64,000 bases of DNA from Phytomonas francai (Eukaryota > Euglenozoa > Kinetoplastea > Trypanosomatida > Trypanosomatidae), in assembly GCA_001766655.1 (NCBI GenBank), contig MJCC01000017.1, forward strand, positions 1 to 64,000. The letters run 5' to 3'. Below are positions 41,301-48,794 of the stretch, in pieces. A program made the position numbers and the translations under genes. Under the pieces are notes generated by a model that was not told the DNA's origin, made no database searches, and saw only the letters and a program-made list of their open reading frames with translations. Each line of letters starts with the position of its first letter. The stretch's first letter is position 1.

Positions 41301-41356
41301 GCTATGACGAGTGGTTATCGCAGATTCATACAAAAGTGAGGGACAGTATGATCTAA
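38321..41356 (+). CDS. SEC24: COPII coat cargo adaptor SEC24
   Basis: 1,011 residues from the ATG at 38321. Residues 1-250 are a Gly/Asn/Ser/Gln/Pro-rich disordered N-terminus. The zinc finger has C331, C334 and C353, C356. The trunk (vWA-like) domain begins near 410 (PLHYLFLIDISK). The beta-barrel, all-helical (about 750-870) and gelsolin-like (about 890-990) domains follow. SEC24 selects cargo and, with SEC23, builds the inner COPII coat at ER exit sites. Odd: bases about 39,600-40,560 (trunk and beta domains) have almost only G or C at third codon positions, while the sequence before and after is moderate. Trypanosomes have two SEC24 paralogues; which one this is was not resolved. Confidence 0.96.
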   Translation: MSEQKFFPQSGYAGYGSYHVYNNANSGGNANPTVAGSYGVMGYASYASNASYPLANQQEQPPTTAGGPTPMGLYDSTPNTTATSLYTQLQQPAPTPATSGYTNFISNGSGAYSFQDSSSKPVQQPFQQTNTFYREPSTSGMTTIPRTSAGVEGGAYYATSNQTHYPIPSSPSVEHSNMTTNTSNPHVFSSQENSYVGGKSNFMNPTLPSNFPQKDKPSSVEKLIHPRIVPNRSVDISAAPNPSRDITYTTVPQEIRTSDSLQPFSSVDFIGIDDGNASAKFVRLTQNPVFLNNTQFKDANMPFGAVLSPLYQPLHESERVPLVEDRPPIRCQRCRGYFSCHAKFVEMGKKWQCPLCEMINDVQDSFFANLDIRGVRVDHMEKPELCRGTVEYVVDDYPEYLLHSEKNEVIPTRPLHYLFLIDISKTALMTFLPQYVEALQGAMEDMAAANPELRVSFITFASRLHFYHFRDPRLPQYCVPDVESPFVPIPFSTVGWLAVGPDRGVIRGFLRGLARYAGDLQEPGCALGAAVQAAMLVLAGQHGGRVVLCAHQHPPAGLGALAPREPLKPASADGEKALLRPLEGFWTRTAADAARQQIAFDLFLFPNGYCELATLAYLAHLTNGGVHLFANYDAGVDGAKVRALLGQIATDESGYAGLLRVRCSTGLKVQRYHGHFFAQTVHDMDLAAIGGGSTFFVEFAHEDALEKQSYVHFQVALLYTTRGGSRRVRVQSVRAMTANTLSHVFTGCDLEAVLASFIYKSLNEAVNKGLKHAREYLNVHLVNSLANYRRYCTKMSNSKALLMPSRLKLLALYILCLLKSDALAEGTGVRIDERACSVFKLLSMPMNHLLYYLYPALYSLHDTLCEGSGYGLINEVTQRCNLPPQRQLIYDNIVTCGVYLLSDEQARVVYLWIGSNVTPEVSELLFGVPDANTVYRAKNGVTFDNFNVRLQNIICALTYREDGMRRLLVIHQGERAEEAFFKQLKEEKESSLCSYDEWLSQIHTKVRDSMI

Positions 41357-41469
41357 TATGGAAATGACGATGATGAGGAGGAGGGGAGGGGCGTAATGCG
41401 ATGAGGGTGCATGGTTCAGAGTGGATGCCAAAAGTATAGCTTTACTTCAAGCTTCCCCTCCCCCTTCGT

Positions 41470-41503
<34 letters not shown>

Positions 41504-42012
41504 AAGAGCTAAACACTTTGTATTAATCGAATTGTCGTTGCATGCGTTTATAAATCAAAATTGCCATATTTTATTTCTAGTATGGGCTTTCTTTAAAACT
41601 TCATATTTCAACTCCTTTTTGATTTGGTTTCATGAGCTACGGTAATCTAGGTTTCACAGCGTTTTTTAGTTTCTCTTTTTTTCACTCAAGCTTCCCTCTA
41701 TTTCTTCCACTTCTCCGTGTCTCTTTCTTTACTTGGGGGAGGCGCCTGCTCGACGGGTTCCATTCTTTGTCCCCCTTTTCCGTAGTTTTACGACAGTGGT
41801 ATACACCTAATATAGATATTACGTTTTTACACCTCCCCTTACCCCTTTCACATATGGAGGGTCTTTCTGCATTCCTTTTCTTCCAATAACTCAGGTATTT
41901 AATATACAGCAAAACACACACACATAGATATTTTCACGCACGGGAGTGAGTTTTTCCTCCGTCATTTTTTCACCTCTTTAAAAAAAATTGTTTTCCCGAT
42001 CCTCTACAACCA
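41357..42012. other. spacer with GT repeat
   Basis: Contains a (GT)14 run, C/T-rich tracts between 41650 and 41880, and T-rich sequence near the SLX1 start. An 85-codon frame at 41632-41889 only translates the pyrimidine tract. Confidence 0.65.
41472..41500. repeat. (GT)14 microsatellite
   Basis: A pure TG/GT run in the 3' UTR or spacer after SEC24. Confidence 0.9.
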
Positions 42013-43857
42013 ATGGACACCCGTTTTCACTGCGTGTACCTCCTCACCAGCCTGGATCCGCGCTGCGAAGGGGATTTCTACGTGGGCTACACCGTCAACC
42101 CCCTGCGGCGGCTTCGGCAGCATAACGGCGAGCTCGTGAACGGCGCGCGGCGGACGCGGCGGCGGGGCCGGCCCTGGACCCTCGTCTGCTGCGTCTCCGG
42201 CTTTCCCGACGACCAGGCCGCGCTGAAGTTTGAATGGTGCTGGCAGCACCCGCGCGAGTCCGCTCGGCTGCGTGAGACCCTGCCGGTTCTCCTTTGTGGC
42301 CTGCGCAAGCTGCCCTACGCCATCGGCGTCCTGCACCTCCTCCTCCGCGCGCGGCTCTTCGTGCGGCTCGAACTCACCCTCCACGTCCTCGAGGGACGGT
42401 TCTTCAGGGAGGCTATGGCGATTGCGCGCGGGGGGGGCTCCGCGGGGTCGAACCCGGGCGAGGCGCACACCACGCTCCCCCCACTCACGCCGCATGCGCT
42501 GCTTCATATTGAGGAAATCACCCCCGACGAGTTCCAGTCGAAGTATCTCTCTCATGAACCGGCCTCGGATTCGTTTCGTTCTACGACCAGCCCGCTTTCC
42601 TGCCCGTACGACCTCAGCGTGCTCTCCCAAACCGTACAGGAGGCGTGGGGGCTTGAGGAGGAGCGCTCGCACGGTGGTGGCGGCGGTGAAGGGGCTACCA
42701 CCTGGAATTCACCCAAAGACGCCTCTTTTTCCTCCTCTTCTCTTCACAATGATTATGACGCTAGTCGCGTTAAGGCTGGCGATAACGATGCGGATAATAG
42801 TGAGGATGAGGAGGCGGGACGCGATGGATTTTCATCCCCGCCCGCGCGCTCTCGGCGGAGCAGCCAGGCGGCTTCCGCTTCCGCTTCCCCTACCCCCTCC
42901 TCCTCGACGCCGCCGCGGCTGGCCGGGAATCCCTCGCGATCGCGCCCAGGGCGCGGCCTTTCCCCGCCTCTTTCCCCGCTGAAAAAGGCGAGGGAGGCTT
43001 CCCCCCCCCCCACGCGTCGGCCGTGGGTGCCGCTGCGGTTTAAATACTACGCCGCGGACGACTTCGCGCGGGAGTACCTCGCGGAGGCGGAGTTCTTGCG
43101 CTGTGGGCTGCTCACCTGCACCTTCTGCGCGCTTCCACTGCGCGAGCCCTACCTCATGCGCTGCCCTCGCGCCCCGCTTTGCGGGCTCGCGGCGCACATT
43201 ATTTGCCTCGCGATGTGGATGCAGCACCCCGATTGCGGCCCGCGGGGAATGGAAACGGGCGCGGGAAAAAAGGGTGAGGGCGAGGCCGCGAAAACGGCCT
43301 CGTCGTCGGGGTTCGCGCGGGGCGGGGGGGGGAGGCCGACGCTGGTGCCGACGCAGCCGCGGCCGTGCGCGCTCTGCGGGGAGCTCCTGCACTGGGGGTC
43401 GCTTATCCGTCATTTAAAACAACGCGCGGTAAAGGAGAGCCGACTGCGTTCGCATTATCGGCGATTGGCGGTTGAGCGGCGCCTGCAGACGAGGCTGGAG
43501 CGGGCGCATCTTATTGCGCGCAAACGACAGCGGCCTGCCGCCCGCACCGGGGGCGCGAGCGCCCGCGTTCAGCCCAGCAAGGGGCCAAGGGGGGAGGGAG
43601 GAGACCTTTCGATGGGGGAAGAGGACCGGACATCACGCGCGAAGTCGGTCTCCCCACCTGCTATCATTGTTCAGGGAAATACGCGCGTGCGGGGCTGCTC
43701 GCCGCCGCCCGCTAGGAGTGCTTTTCACGCCTCAGGTGAGGCGCAGGCACGGCATGGGATAAGGGAGGAGTCGATCGACCCAGTGGAGGAGTGGATTACG
43801 GACGATCGCACGCTGAGGATAACCGATTTCGACGAGAATGAATGGCTAAACTATTAG
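42013..43857 (+). CDS. SLX1: structure-specific endonuclease subunit SLX1
   Basis: 614 residues. The GIY-YIG nuclease domain spans about 5-95: VYLL (8-11), YVG (23-25), catalytic Arg in [11 protein letters not shown] (R33) and the metal-binding Glu in [11 protein letters not shown] (E74). The C-terminal RING/PHD-like zinc domain at about 370-465 has TCTFCALPL, a Cys/His-rich middle ([16 protein letters not shown]) and [13 protein letters not shown], as in SLX1. With SLX4 it cuts Holliday junctions and flaps. Human SLX1 has about 275 residues; here a Ser/Pro/Arg-rich insert (about 215-340) separates the domains, Gly-rich sequence splits the zinc domain, and a 150-residue C-terminal extension follows. 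The gene is very GC-rich. Confidence 0.95.
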   Translation: MDTRFHCVYLLTSLDPRCEGDFYVGYTVNPLRRLRQHNGELVNGARRTRRRGRPWTLVCCVSGFPDDQAALKFEWCWQHPRESARLRETLPVLLCGLRKLPYAIGVLHLLLRARLFVRLELTLHVLEGRFFREAMAIARGGGSAGSNPGEAHTTLPPLTPHALLHIEEITPDEFQSKYLSHEPASDSFRSTTSPLSCPYDLSVLSQTVQEAWGLEEERSHGGGGGEGATTWNSPKDASFSSSSLHNDYDASRVKAGDNDADNSEDEEAGRDGFSSPPARSRRSSQAASASASPTPSSSTPPRLAGNPSRSRPGRGLSPPLSPLKKAREASPPPTRRPWVPLRFKYYAADDFAREYLAEAEFLRCGLLTCTFCALPLREPYLMRCPRAPLCGLAAHIICLAMWMQHPDCGPRGMETGAGKKGEGEAAKTASSSGFARGGGGRPTLVPTQPRPCALCGELLHWGSLIRHLKQRAVKESRLRSHYRRLAVERRLQTRLERAHLIARKRQRPAARTGGASARVQPSKGPRGEGGDLSMGEEDRTSRAKSVSPPAIIVQGNTRVRGCSPPPARSAFHASGEAQARHGIREESIDPVEEWITDDRTLRITDFDENEWLNY

Positions 43858-44620
43858 AAAACTGAAAAGCAAGCAGGTGAGCAAACACGCGCGCACACGC
43901 ACGCAAAATCACCACCGACCAAACTAACCTAGCACGCCTTGAATGGTTCTTTTTTGAGCGCAGTATTCTTGTCTGTTATATTTATAAGGGCATCCGAAAA
44001 ATTTAAAAGTCATGCTAGAGTATTTTACCTATGCGTTATCGATGTCGAATCCATTTATTCATTGCATGAGTGTGCTACATATGTTTTTCTTCTCTTCGTT
44101 TCTTTATTCCCGTCGCTGCTATTAAATGCACCCCCTCTCCTCTTACGAATATCTATATTTTCCCTTCCAAAAGCAAAATAAATAAATTTAAATTCGATAG
44201 ATATATTTCTTTTTTTTTTTTTTGCATAACTTTTATATTTACACTATTTTCGTGCAATCTTTGCTATCATTTTATAGTATTTTTCAAATAAGTTGTTTTA
44301 TTTTAAAGCTATAGATTTTTTTAGTCGCACCGCTTGTTTATCATCCGCAGCCTTTTTACCGCGAAACCTCCTCACACAGGAGCCATACAAGCGGAAAGTC
44401 GATCCATTTGGGAGGTATTGTGATTGATTTCTATTTTATTTTACCGAGGACAGAGCTTGGAATCCGACCAAAGCCGCATCGCTGTGAAACGAGGATTGTG
44501 CGCATCGTTGCTATTATACATACATTCTATTCACCAGAATCCTATCCCAAAACCCGCGCGAAAGGCGGCGAAGGCGCTCTTATATATATATATATATATA
44601 TTCCTCCCCTCCTTCTTCCG
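43858..44620. other. spacer before PP2A
   Basis: AT-rich. Contains T runs, CTCCTCACACAG (AG at 44378-44379, a candidate acceptor), and a (TA)n run ending 19 bases before the PP2A ATG. The PP2A frame is open back to 44408, but that extension reads through the TA repeat and starts with TTG. Confidence 0.65.
44580..44601. repeat. (TA)11 microsatellite in the PP2A leader
   Basis: A pure TA run followed by a C/T tract immediately before the ATG at 44621, so probably within the 5' UTR. Confidence 0.9.
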
Positions 44621-45580
44621 ATGCCAGATATCCCAGCGGCCTCGCCGAGCACGAGCGGCGAGCCGACGAAGTTCGACCTTGACGAGATGATCGGCTACGT
44701 CCTGAACTGCAAGCCGCTGAGCGCGCGGCAGGTCCTGCAGGTCTGCGAGAAGGGCAAGGAGGTCCTGCAGGCGGAGGCGAACGTGCAGGCGGTGCCGGCG
44801 CCGGTCACCGTCTGCGGCGACGTCCACGGCCAGTTCCACGACCTCCTCGAGCTCTTCAAGATCGGCGGCTTCGCGCCGGACACGAACTACCTTTTCATGG
44901 GCGACTACGTGGACCGGGGCTACTACAGCGTGGAGTCCGTGACCCTTCTCCTTTTGTACAAAATACGCTACCCCGCGCGGCTGCACATCCTCCGCGGCAA
45001 CCACGAGTCCCGCCAGATCACGCAGGTCTACGGCTTCTACGACGAGTGCGTGCGCAAGTACGGCGACGCCGGGGTCTGGAAGGCGCTGACGGACCTCTTC
45101 GACTTCCTGCCGCTCGCCGCCGTCGTCGCGGGGGAGGTTTTTTGCCTGCACGGCGGGCTCTCGCCGACCCTCGACTCCCTCGCGCACGTGCAGAGCCTGG
45201 ACCGGCGGCAGGAGGTGCCGCACGAGGGGCCGATGTGCGACCTCCTCTGGTCCGACCCCGAGGAGCGCGACGGCTGGGGGATCAGCCCCCGCGGCGCGGG
45301 CTTCACCTTCGGCGCCGACATGACGGAGCAGTTCTGCCATAACAACGGCCTCAAGACGATCGCGCGGGCGCACCAGCTCGTGATGGACGGCTACAGCTGG
45401 GCCCACCAGGACCGCCTCGTGACCATCTTCAGCGCGCCCAACTACTGCTACCGCTGCGGAAACCTCGCGGGGCTGCTCGAGCTCGACGAGCATATGAATA
45501 AGTGCTTCTTCCAGTTCGACCCCGCCCCCCGACGGGGGGAGGCCCAGGTCTCGAAGAAAACCCCAGACTACTTCCTCTAA
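44621..45580 (+). CDS. protein phosphatase 2A catalytic subunit
   Basis: 319 residues from the ATG at 44621. All PPP-family metal motifs are present: GDVHG (66-70), GDYVDRG (94-100), RGNHE (125-129), and [11 protein letters not shown] near 275-285. The protein ends in TPDYFL, the C-terminus of PP2A-C whose final Leu is carboxymethylated and whose Tyr and Thr are phosphorylated. PP4 and PP6 end differently, so PP2A is favoured. It dephosphorylates Ser/Thr in holoenzymes with A and B subunits. The first 17 residues (Ser/Pro/Thr-rich) extend beyond the usual start. Third codon positions are almost all G or C. Encoded with TAP42 and PP4R2 in this window. Confidence 0.97.
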   Translation: MPDIPAASPSTSGEPTKFDLDEMIGYVLNCKPLSARQVLQVCEKGKEVLQAEANVQAVPAPVTVCGDVHGQFHDLLELFKIGGFAPDTNYLFMGDYVDRGYYSVESVTLLLLYKIRYPARLHILRGNHESRQITQVYGFYDECVRKYGDAGVWKALTDLFDFLPLAAVVAGEVFCLHGGLSPTLDSLAHVQSLDRRQEVPHEGPMCDLLWSDPEERDGWGISPRGAGFTFGADMTEQFCHNNGLKTIARAHQLVMDGYSWAHQDRLVTIFSAPNYCYRCGNLAGLLELDEHMNKCFFQFDPAPRRGEAQVSKKTPDYFL

Positions 45581-45588
45581 GCTTCGTC

Positions 45589-45605
45589 TGAGTGTGTGTG
45601 AGTGT

Positions 45606-45636
<31 letters not shown>

Positions 45637-45641
45637 GGGGG
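45589..45641. repeat. (GT)n followed by G22
   Basis: Interrupted GT repeats (45589-45619) run into 22 consecutive G (45620-45641), 40 bases after the PP2A stop. The length makes the exact G count unreliable in any assembly. Confidence 0.85.
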
Positions 45642-45811
45642 AGCGCCTGTCCCCGTCCGAACATGCACCCACACGAAACGAAAGAGAGAAAACCCGAGGA
45701 CGCAAACCAACCAACCAAAAAGAGAGGACAGGATCGATCTACCGTCCATTCTGGGTGTCTACCACCAGGTCCGTTGGATGGATTTACTACCCCTCCCCCT
45801 TTCTCTTAGAA

Positions 45812-45827
45812 GGGGGGGGGGGGGGGG
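45812..45827. repeat. G16 homopolymer
   Basis: Sixteen consecutive G in the same spacer, preceded by C/T-rich sequence. Confidence 0.85.
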
Positions 45828-46295
45828 AATGGTGCGTTTTGCGACGATTTTTTTTGTATTTTTTTGCTACACCCGTGATGTCGAGGTGGAGCCCTTGGTA
45901 TGGTTTCCGTTTTGTTGGGGGGTTCGTTGTCTAATCGTACCGCTGTTTTATATTATATTTTATTTTATGCGAAGTGGGTTGAAATGTACTGCAGATGACA
46001 TTTAAACTAAATACCACCTATCTGAAATAGGGATATCCATGATGAATATCGCCAAAGAGAGGACGGATCCTTTTTCATCTTCTCTGAATGCGTTTTTTTT
46101 CTTTCCAACCGCATCTTCCCTCTTCCCACTTTTTCAATGCTCTTTTGTTCCATGTTCGTTCTTGAGTTTGTGTGATATTTGTGTGTGTGTCTGTGTGTGA
46201 ATTTTATTGGACAGTAGTAAGTTTTATTGGTTTCCCGGAGGAAAAAAACACAAGGGTCATTTTGATCTCCCTTTCTCATTATTATTTTATAAAAA

Positions 46296-46550
46296 ATGAT
46301 AATCCCTGTACGCTGCTATTCTTGTGGGAAAGTTATAGGGCACATTTACGAGCAATATCAGGCTCTCCTGGATGAGGACTACACTGAGGCTGAGGCTTTG
46401 AATGCATTGAATTTAGAGCGTTATTGCTGCCGTCGGATGATTCTTTCCCACATCGATCTCGCAGATGATCTCATTCCATACAGTGCTCCCGTGGTGGGTA
46501 CAATGCCATTAATAACGCCGCTGCAAACCCCAACCCCTCATCGCCGTTAG
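46296..46550 (+). CDS. RPB10: RNA polymerase subunit RPB10 (RPABC5)
   Basis: 84 residues. MIIPVRCYSCGKVIG at the start and LERYCCRRMILSHIDL at 40-55 are the invariant RPB10 signature; the zinc ligands are C7, C10, C44 and C45. RPB10 is a shared small subunit of RNA polymerases I, II and III that supports the RPB3 platform. The usual length is about 67-71 residues, so the last 15 or so (Thr/Pro-rich, ending PTPHRR) are an extension. Trypanosomes are known to carry a second, Pol I-specific RPB10 isoform; this one looks canonical. Confidence 0.97.
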   Translation: MIIPVRCYSCGKVIGHIYEQYQALLDEDYTEAEALNALNLERYCCRRMILSHIDLADDLIPYSAPVVGTMPLITPLQTPTPHRR

Positions 46551-47062
46551 GGCAAATAACTAGGCGTATTTATGGGCCTTCTTTTTCCTTTTTTTTTTTA
46601 TGTAAAAAAGAAAAGAAAAGGTTTCCTAGAGTCATAAATCTGCGTCGAACGCTTTTTTATCGGCCTTTTTTTTTGTTTTGCTCTACCTGTGGATTGTCTG
46701 GAGGTCCCATTTGGGTTGTCATGGTTGATTCTCGTCCTTACGTTCGTGTAATCTTAAACTAAAATTTCGAATGCCCTGAATGCAATTAGTGACTATGGTG
46801 CATTGCCATGCTATGCGGGAATGGGCTTTTGATGCTAAATATTGGTTCGAACTGTCAAAGTAGAATACACCTTCTCTTTTTAATCTTCCTTTTTACTAGT
46901 TGAAATACCATATAGCTTCATCGTCTACCCATTCAAAAAAAAAAATTCATTGGCAGGGATTATTCTTAACAGTTATTTCCTATTTTCCTTTTTCTTTTAC
47001 TCTTCTAACTTTTAGATTTTTCTCTCAGCTTCAGCTCCTCTCCCCTGGTTCGAAGAAGAGAG
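46551..47062. other. spacer before PP4R2
   Basis: AT-rich with A/G- and T-runs; ends in a strong pyrimidine tract and AG at 47014-47015. No gene. Confidence 0.65.
46972..47015 (+). promoter_or_regulatory. predicted trans-splice acceptor for PP4R2
   Basis: A 40-base T/C tract with few purines ends in TTTTAG at 47010-47015, giving a 47-base 5' UTR. One of the clearest acceptor patterns here. Confidence 0.5.
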
Positions 47063-47893
47063 ATGCCCGCGCGCCGGATCAGTCCCGGTACCACATCTAC
47101 CTCTAATAAGCACACAGTGGTAAGCAACGATAGTAATACCAATAGTAGTCATGAGGGCAAAAAACCTATCAAAACCTCTGAATCGAATCTTCCGTACACG
47201 GTGGAGGAAAGGACCTTTCTTAATTGTTTACAAGTCTTTTCTTCTTCGTCTACGGTGATCGCGGAGAACCTGGTGATGTTGAAAGAAACGTGGTCGTCGG
47301 GTGCGGCGTTGGATATGCTCACGAGTATAACCGAAAAGCTGCTCCGAGTCGCCGCCGAGAGATTTGAAGCTGAGCAGCATAACTCGAGAAAATCAACCGC
47401 CACCTCTTCTTCGCATATGGGGGGAGGAAAAGGAGGAAATGATAGTAGCGATCCAATCCATGAAGAGGATTCGGTAAAGTCCTGCGGTGGGAGTGGTTTT
47501 AACCCCACGACGGCGTCAGCAGCGATGACAATTTGCGGGGTTTCTTCCTTTTCCGCGCCGCTCACGCCTACGCAGTTTGAGGAGGAGAACGCGTACATTG
47601 TTGAGCAGCTTCGTGAGATTTTAGACTGCCCGTTTACGATTCAGCGGCTTCTGGAGATTTTAGTAGACCCTTTTAAGCATTATGGCAGCGCAAAAGACGG
47701 CGGATTGCGGGCGGAGGCCCTGCAGAAAGCCATTCGCCGATGTGTAATGGTAACCTACCCCTTCACGGGAAGTGATAATGATAGTGAGGATCATAAAAAC
47801 GAGGGCAGTAATAATATGCAGAGTGCTACGGAAAGCGGTGAAACCACTACAACCACTCCAACAACGACGATACCAACACTAACTAATAAGTAA
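47063..47893 (+). CDS. PPP4R2: protein phosphatase 4 regulatory subunit 2-like
   Basis: 276 residues. The best match is CPFTIQRLLEILVDPFKHYG at about 188-207 followed by ALQKAIRRCVMVTYPF, closely paralleling PPP4R2 (APFTIQRLCELLTDP, then FLRGVEKNVMVVSC). The N-terminal helical part (about 48-105) fits the family's scaffold. Between them lies a Ser/Gly-rich insert (about 107-170), and the C-terminus is Thr-rich and disordered. PP4R2 tethers the PP4 catalytic subunit to R3 and helps in DNA repair and snRNP maturation. Call rests mainly on the one strong motif; no competing family came to mind. Confidence 0.82.
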   Translation: MPARRISPGTTSTSNKHTVVSNDSNTNSSHEGKKPIKTSESNLPYTVEERTFLNCLQVFSSSSTVIAENLVMLKETWSSGAALDMLTSITEKLLRVAAERFEAEQHNSRKSTATSSSHMGGGKGGNDSSDPIHEEDSVKSCGGSGFNPTTASAAMTICGVSSFSAPLTPTQFEEENAYIVEQLREILDCPFTIQRLLEILVDPFKHYGSAKDGGLRAEALQKAIRRCVMVTYPFTGSDNDSEDHKNEGSNNMQSATESGETTTTTPTTTIPTLTNK

Positions 47894-48794
47894 ACAATAA
47901 AAAAAAGGAATCATAAATAAATTCTGTTGAGGAGATGCCGATAAAAGAATAACGAGAACAGAAATGCGGCTGTTTGTGCGGTAGACGGGGGTATCTGTAA
48001 TATTTTATTTATTATTATTATAGGGTCTGTATGAGGTACGATTCACTGCAGCTTTGACAGTTTCTAGTGTTGCTTTCAGAGGTGAGGATGCATTTTTTTT
48101 GGTTAAGGATGCTTCCCTTTCTTTTTGTATTTTCTCCTTCACATTATTTACACGACGTCGTACAAGGTTTATGAGGTGGAAGCTACAAACGAAAAAGGAC
48201 AACGAAGAGCATCATCTACTGAGAAATGAACCATAAATGCTGAATTTGTGTACTTAGAGTGAGTGACACACACATTGTTTTTGATTTACTGCGTTTACAT
48301 GGATACTATGCCGTGTTGCTATTAGCGCAGATATCTTTTTTTTTTTTTGTTTCCTTCTGATAGGTTCAAGCTAATATCTTTTGGTAGATTTCTAATTTTT
48401 CCTTTTGATATGTAAAAAGAAAAAGATTTGTATGATGGATGCGTGTTTCTCCCTTTTTATTCCATTTTCAATTGCGAATATCATAGTCAATATGTATATA
48501 TTGAAGCTTTTGAATTTTTCCGAACTTCTATTCTTTTATATTTTATAACAAAGAAAAGGGCTGCGAAAGGGATTAGTTGTTTTCGTTTTTTTTTTTCTTT
48601 CGGGTGGACTCATCACTCGCGTTAAACACACATAATTCGAGTAGTACCCATAACAACAACAATAAATAGCTAGCAATCAACTCCTTGCAGCAAATAGAAG
48701 TCGAGCACACATACATCTCTTTCGATTCCTTAAAAAAAAAACTACTCGTTTAGTCATTATTATTATTATTATTATTCCTGCCTTTATTACTGCT
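47894..48794. other. 900-base spacer
   Basis: AT-rich with T runs, an (ATT)n tract at 48755-48777 directly before the next gene, and short accidental frames of 60-65 codons at 48054 and 48428 that I do not accept. No gene. Confidence 0.6.
48755..48777. repeat. (ATT)7 microsatellite
   Basis: ATT units ending 17 bases before the ATG at 48795, after the nearest AG (48752-48753), so probably within the 5' UTR. Confidence 0.85.

Larger units (their letters stand above)
45581..46295. other. spacer with GT and long G runs
   Basis: Begins with GT repeats passing into G22, then a C/T-rich part and G16 at 45812-45827. The rest is T-rich. Several open frames of 70-137 codons only translate these repeats. 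No gene. Confidence 0.65.

Noticed and set aside
41632..41889. 85-codon frame before SLX1
   Set aside because: It translates the C/T-rich tract into Phe/Ser/Leu/Pro; probably trans-splicing sequence.
44531..45718. 395-codon minus-strand frame
   Set aside because: Opposite the PP2A gene, whose motifs are complete on the plus strand.
46835..46865. tRNA B-box-like GGTTCGAA
   Set aside because: Flanking bases do not form the T-arm stem and no A box or acceptor stem exists upstream.
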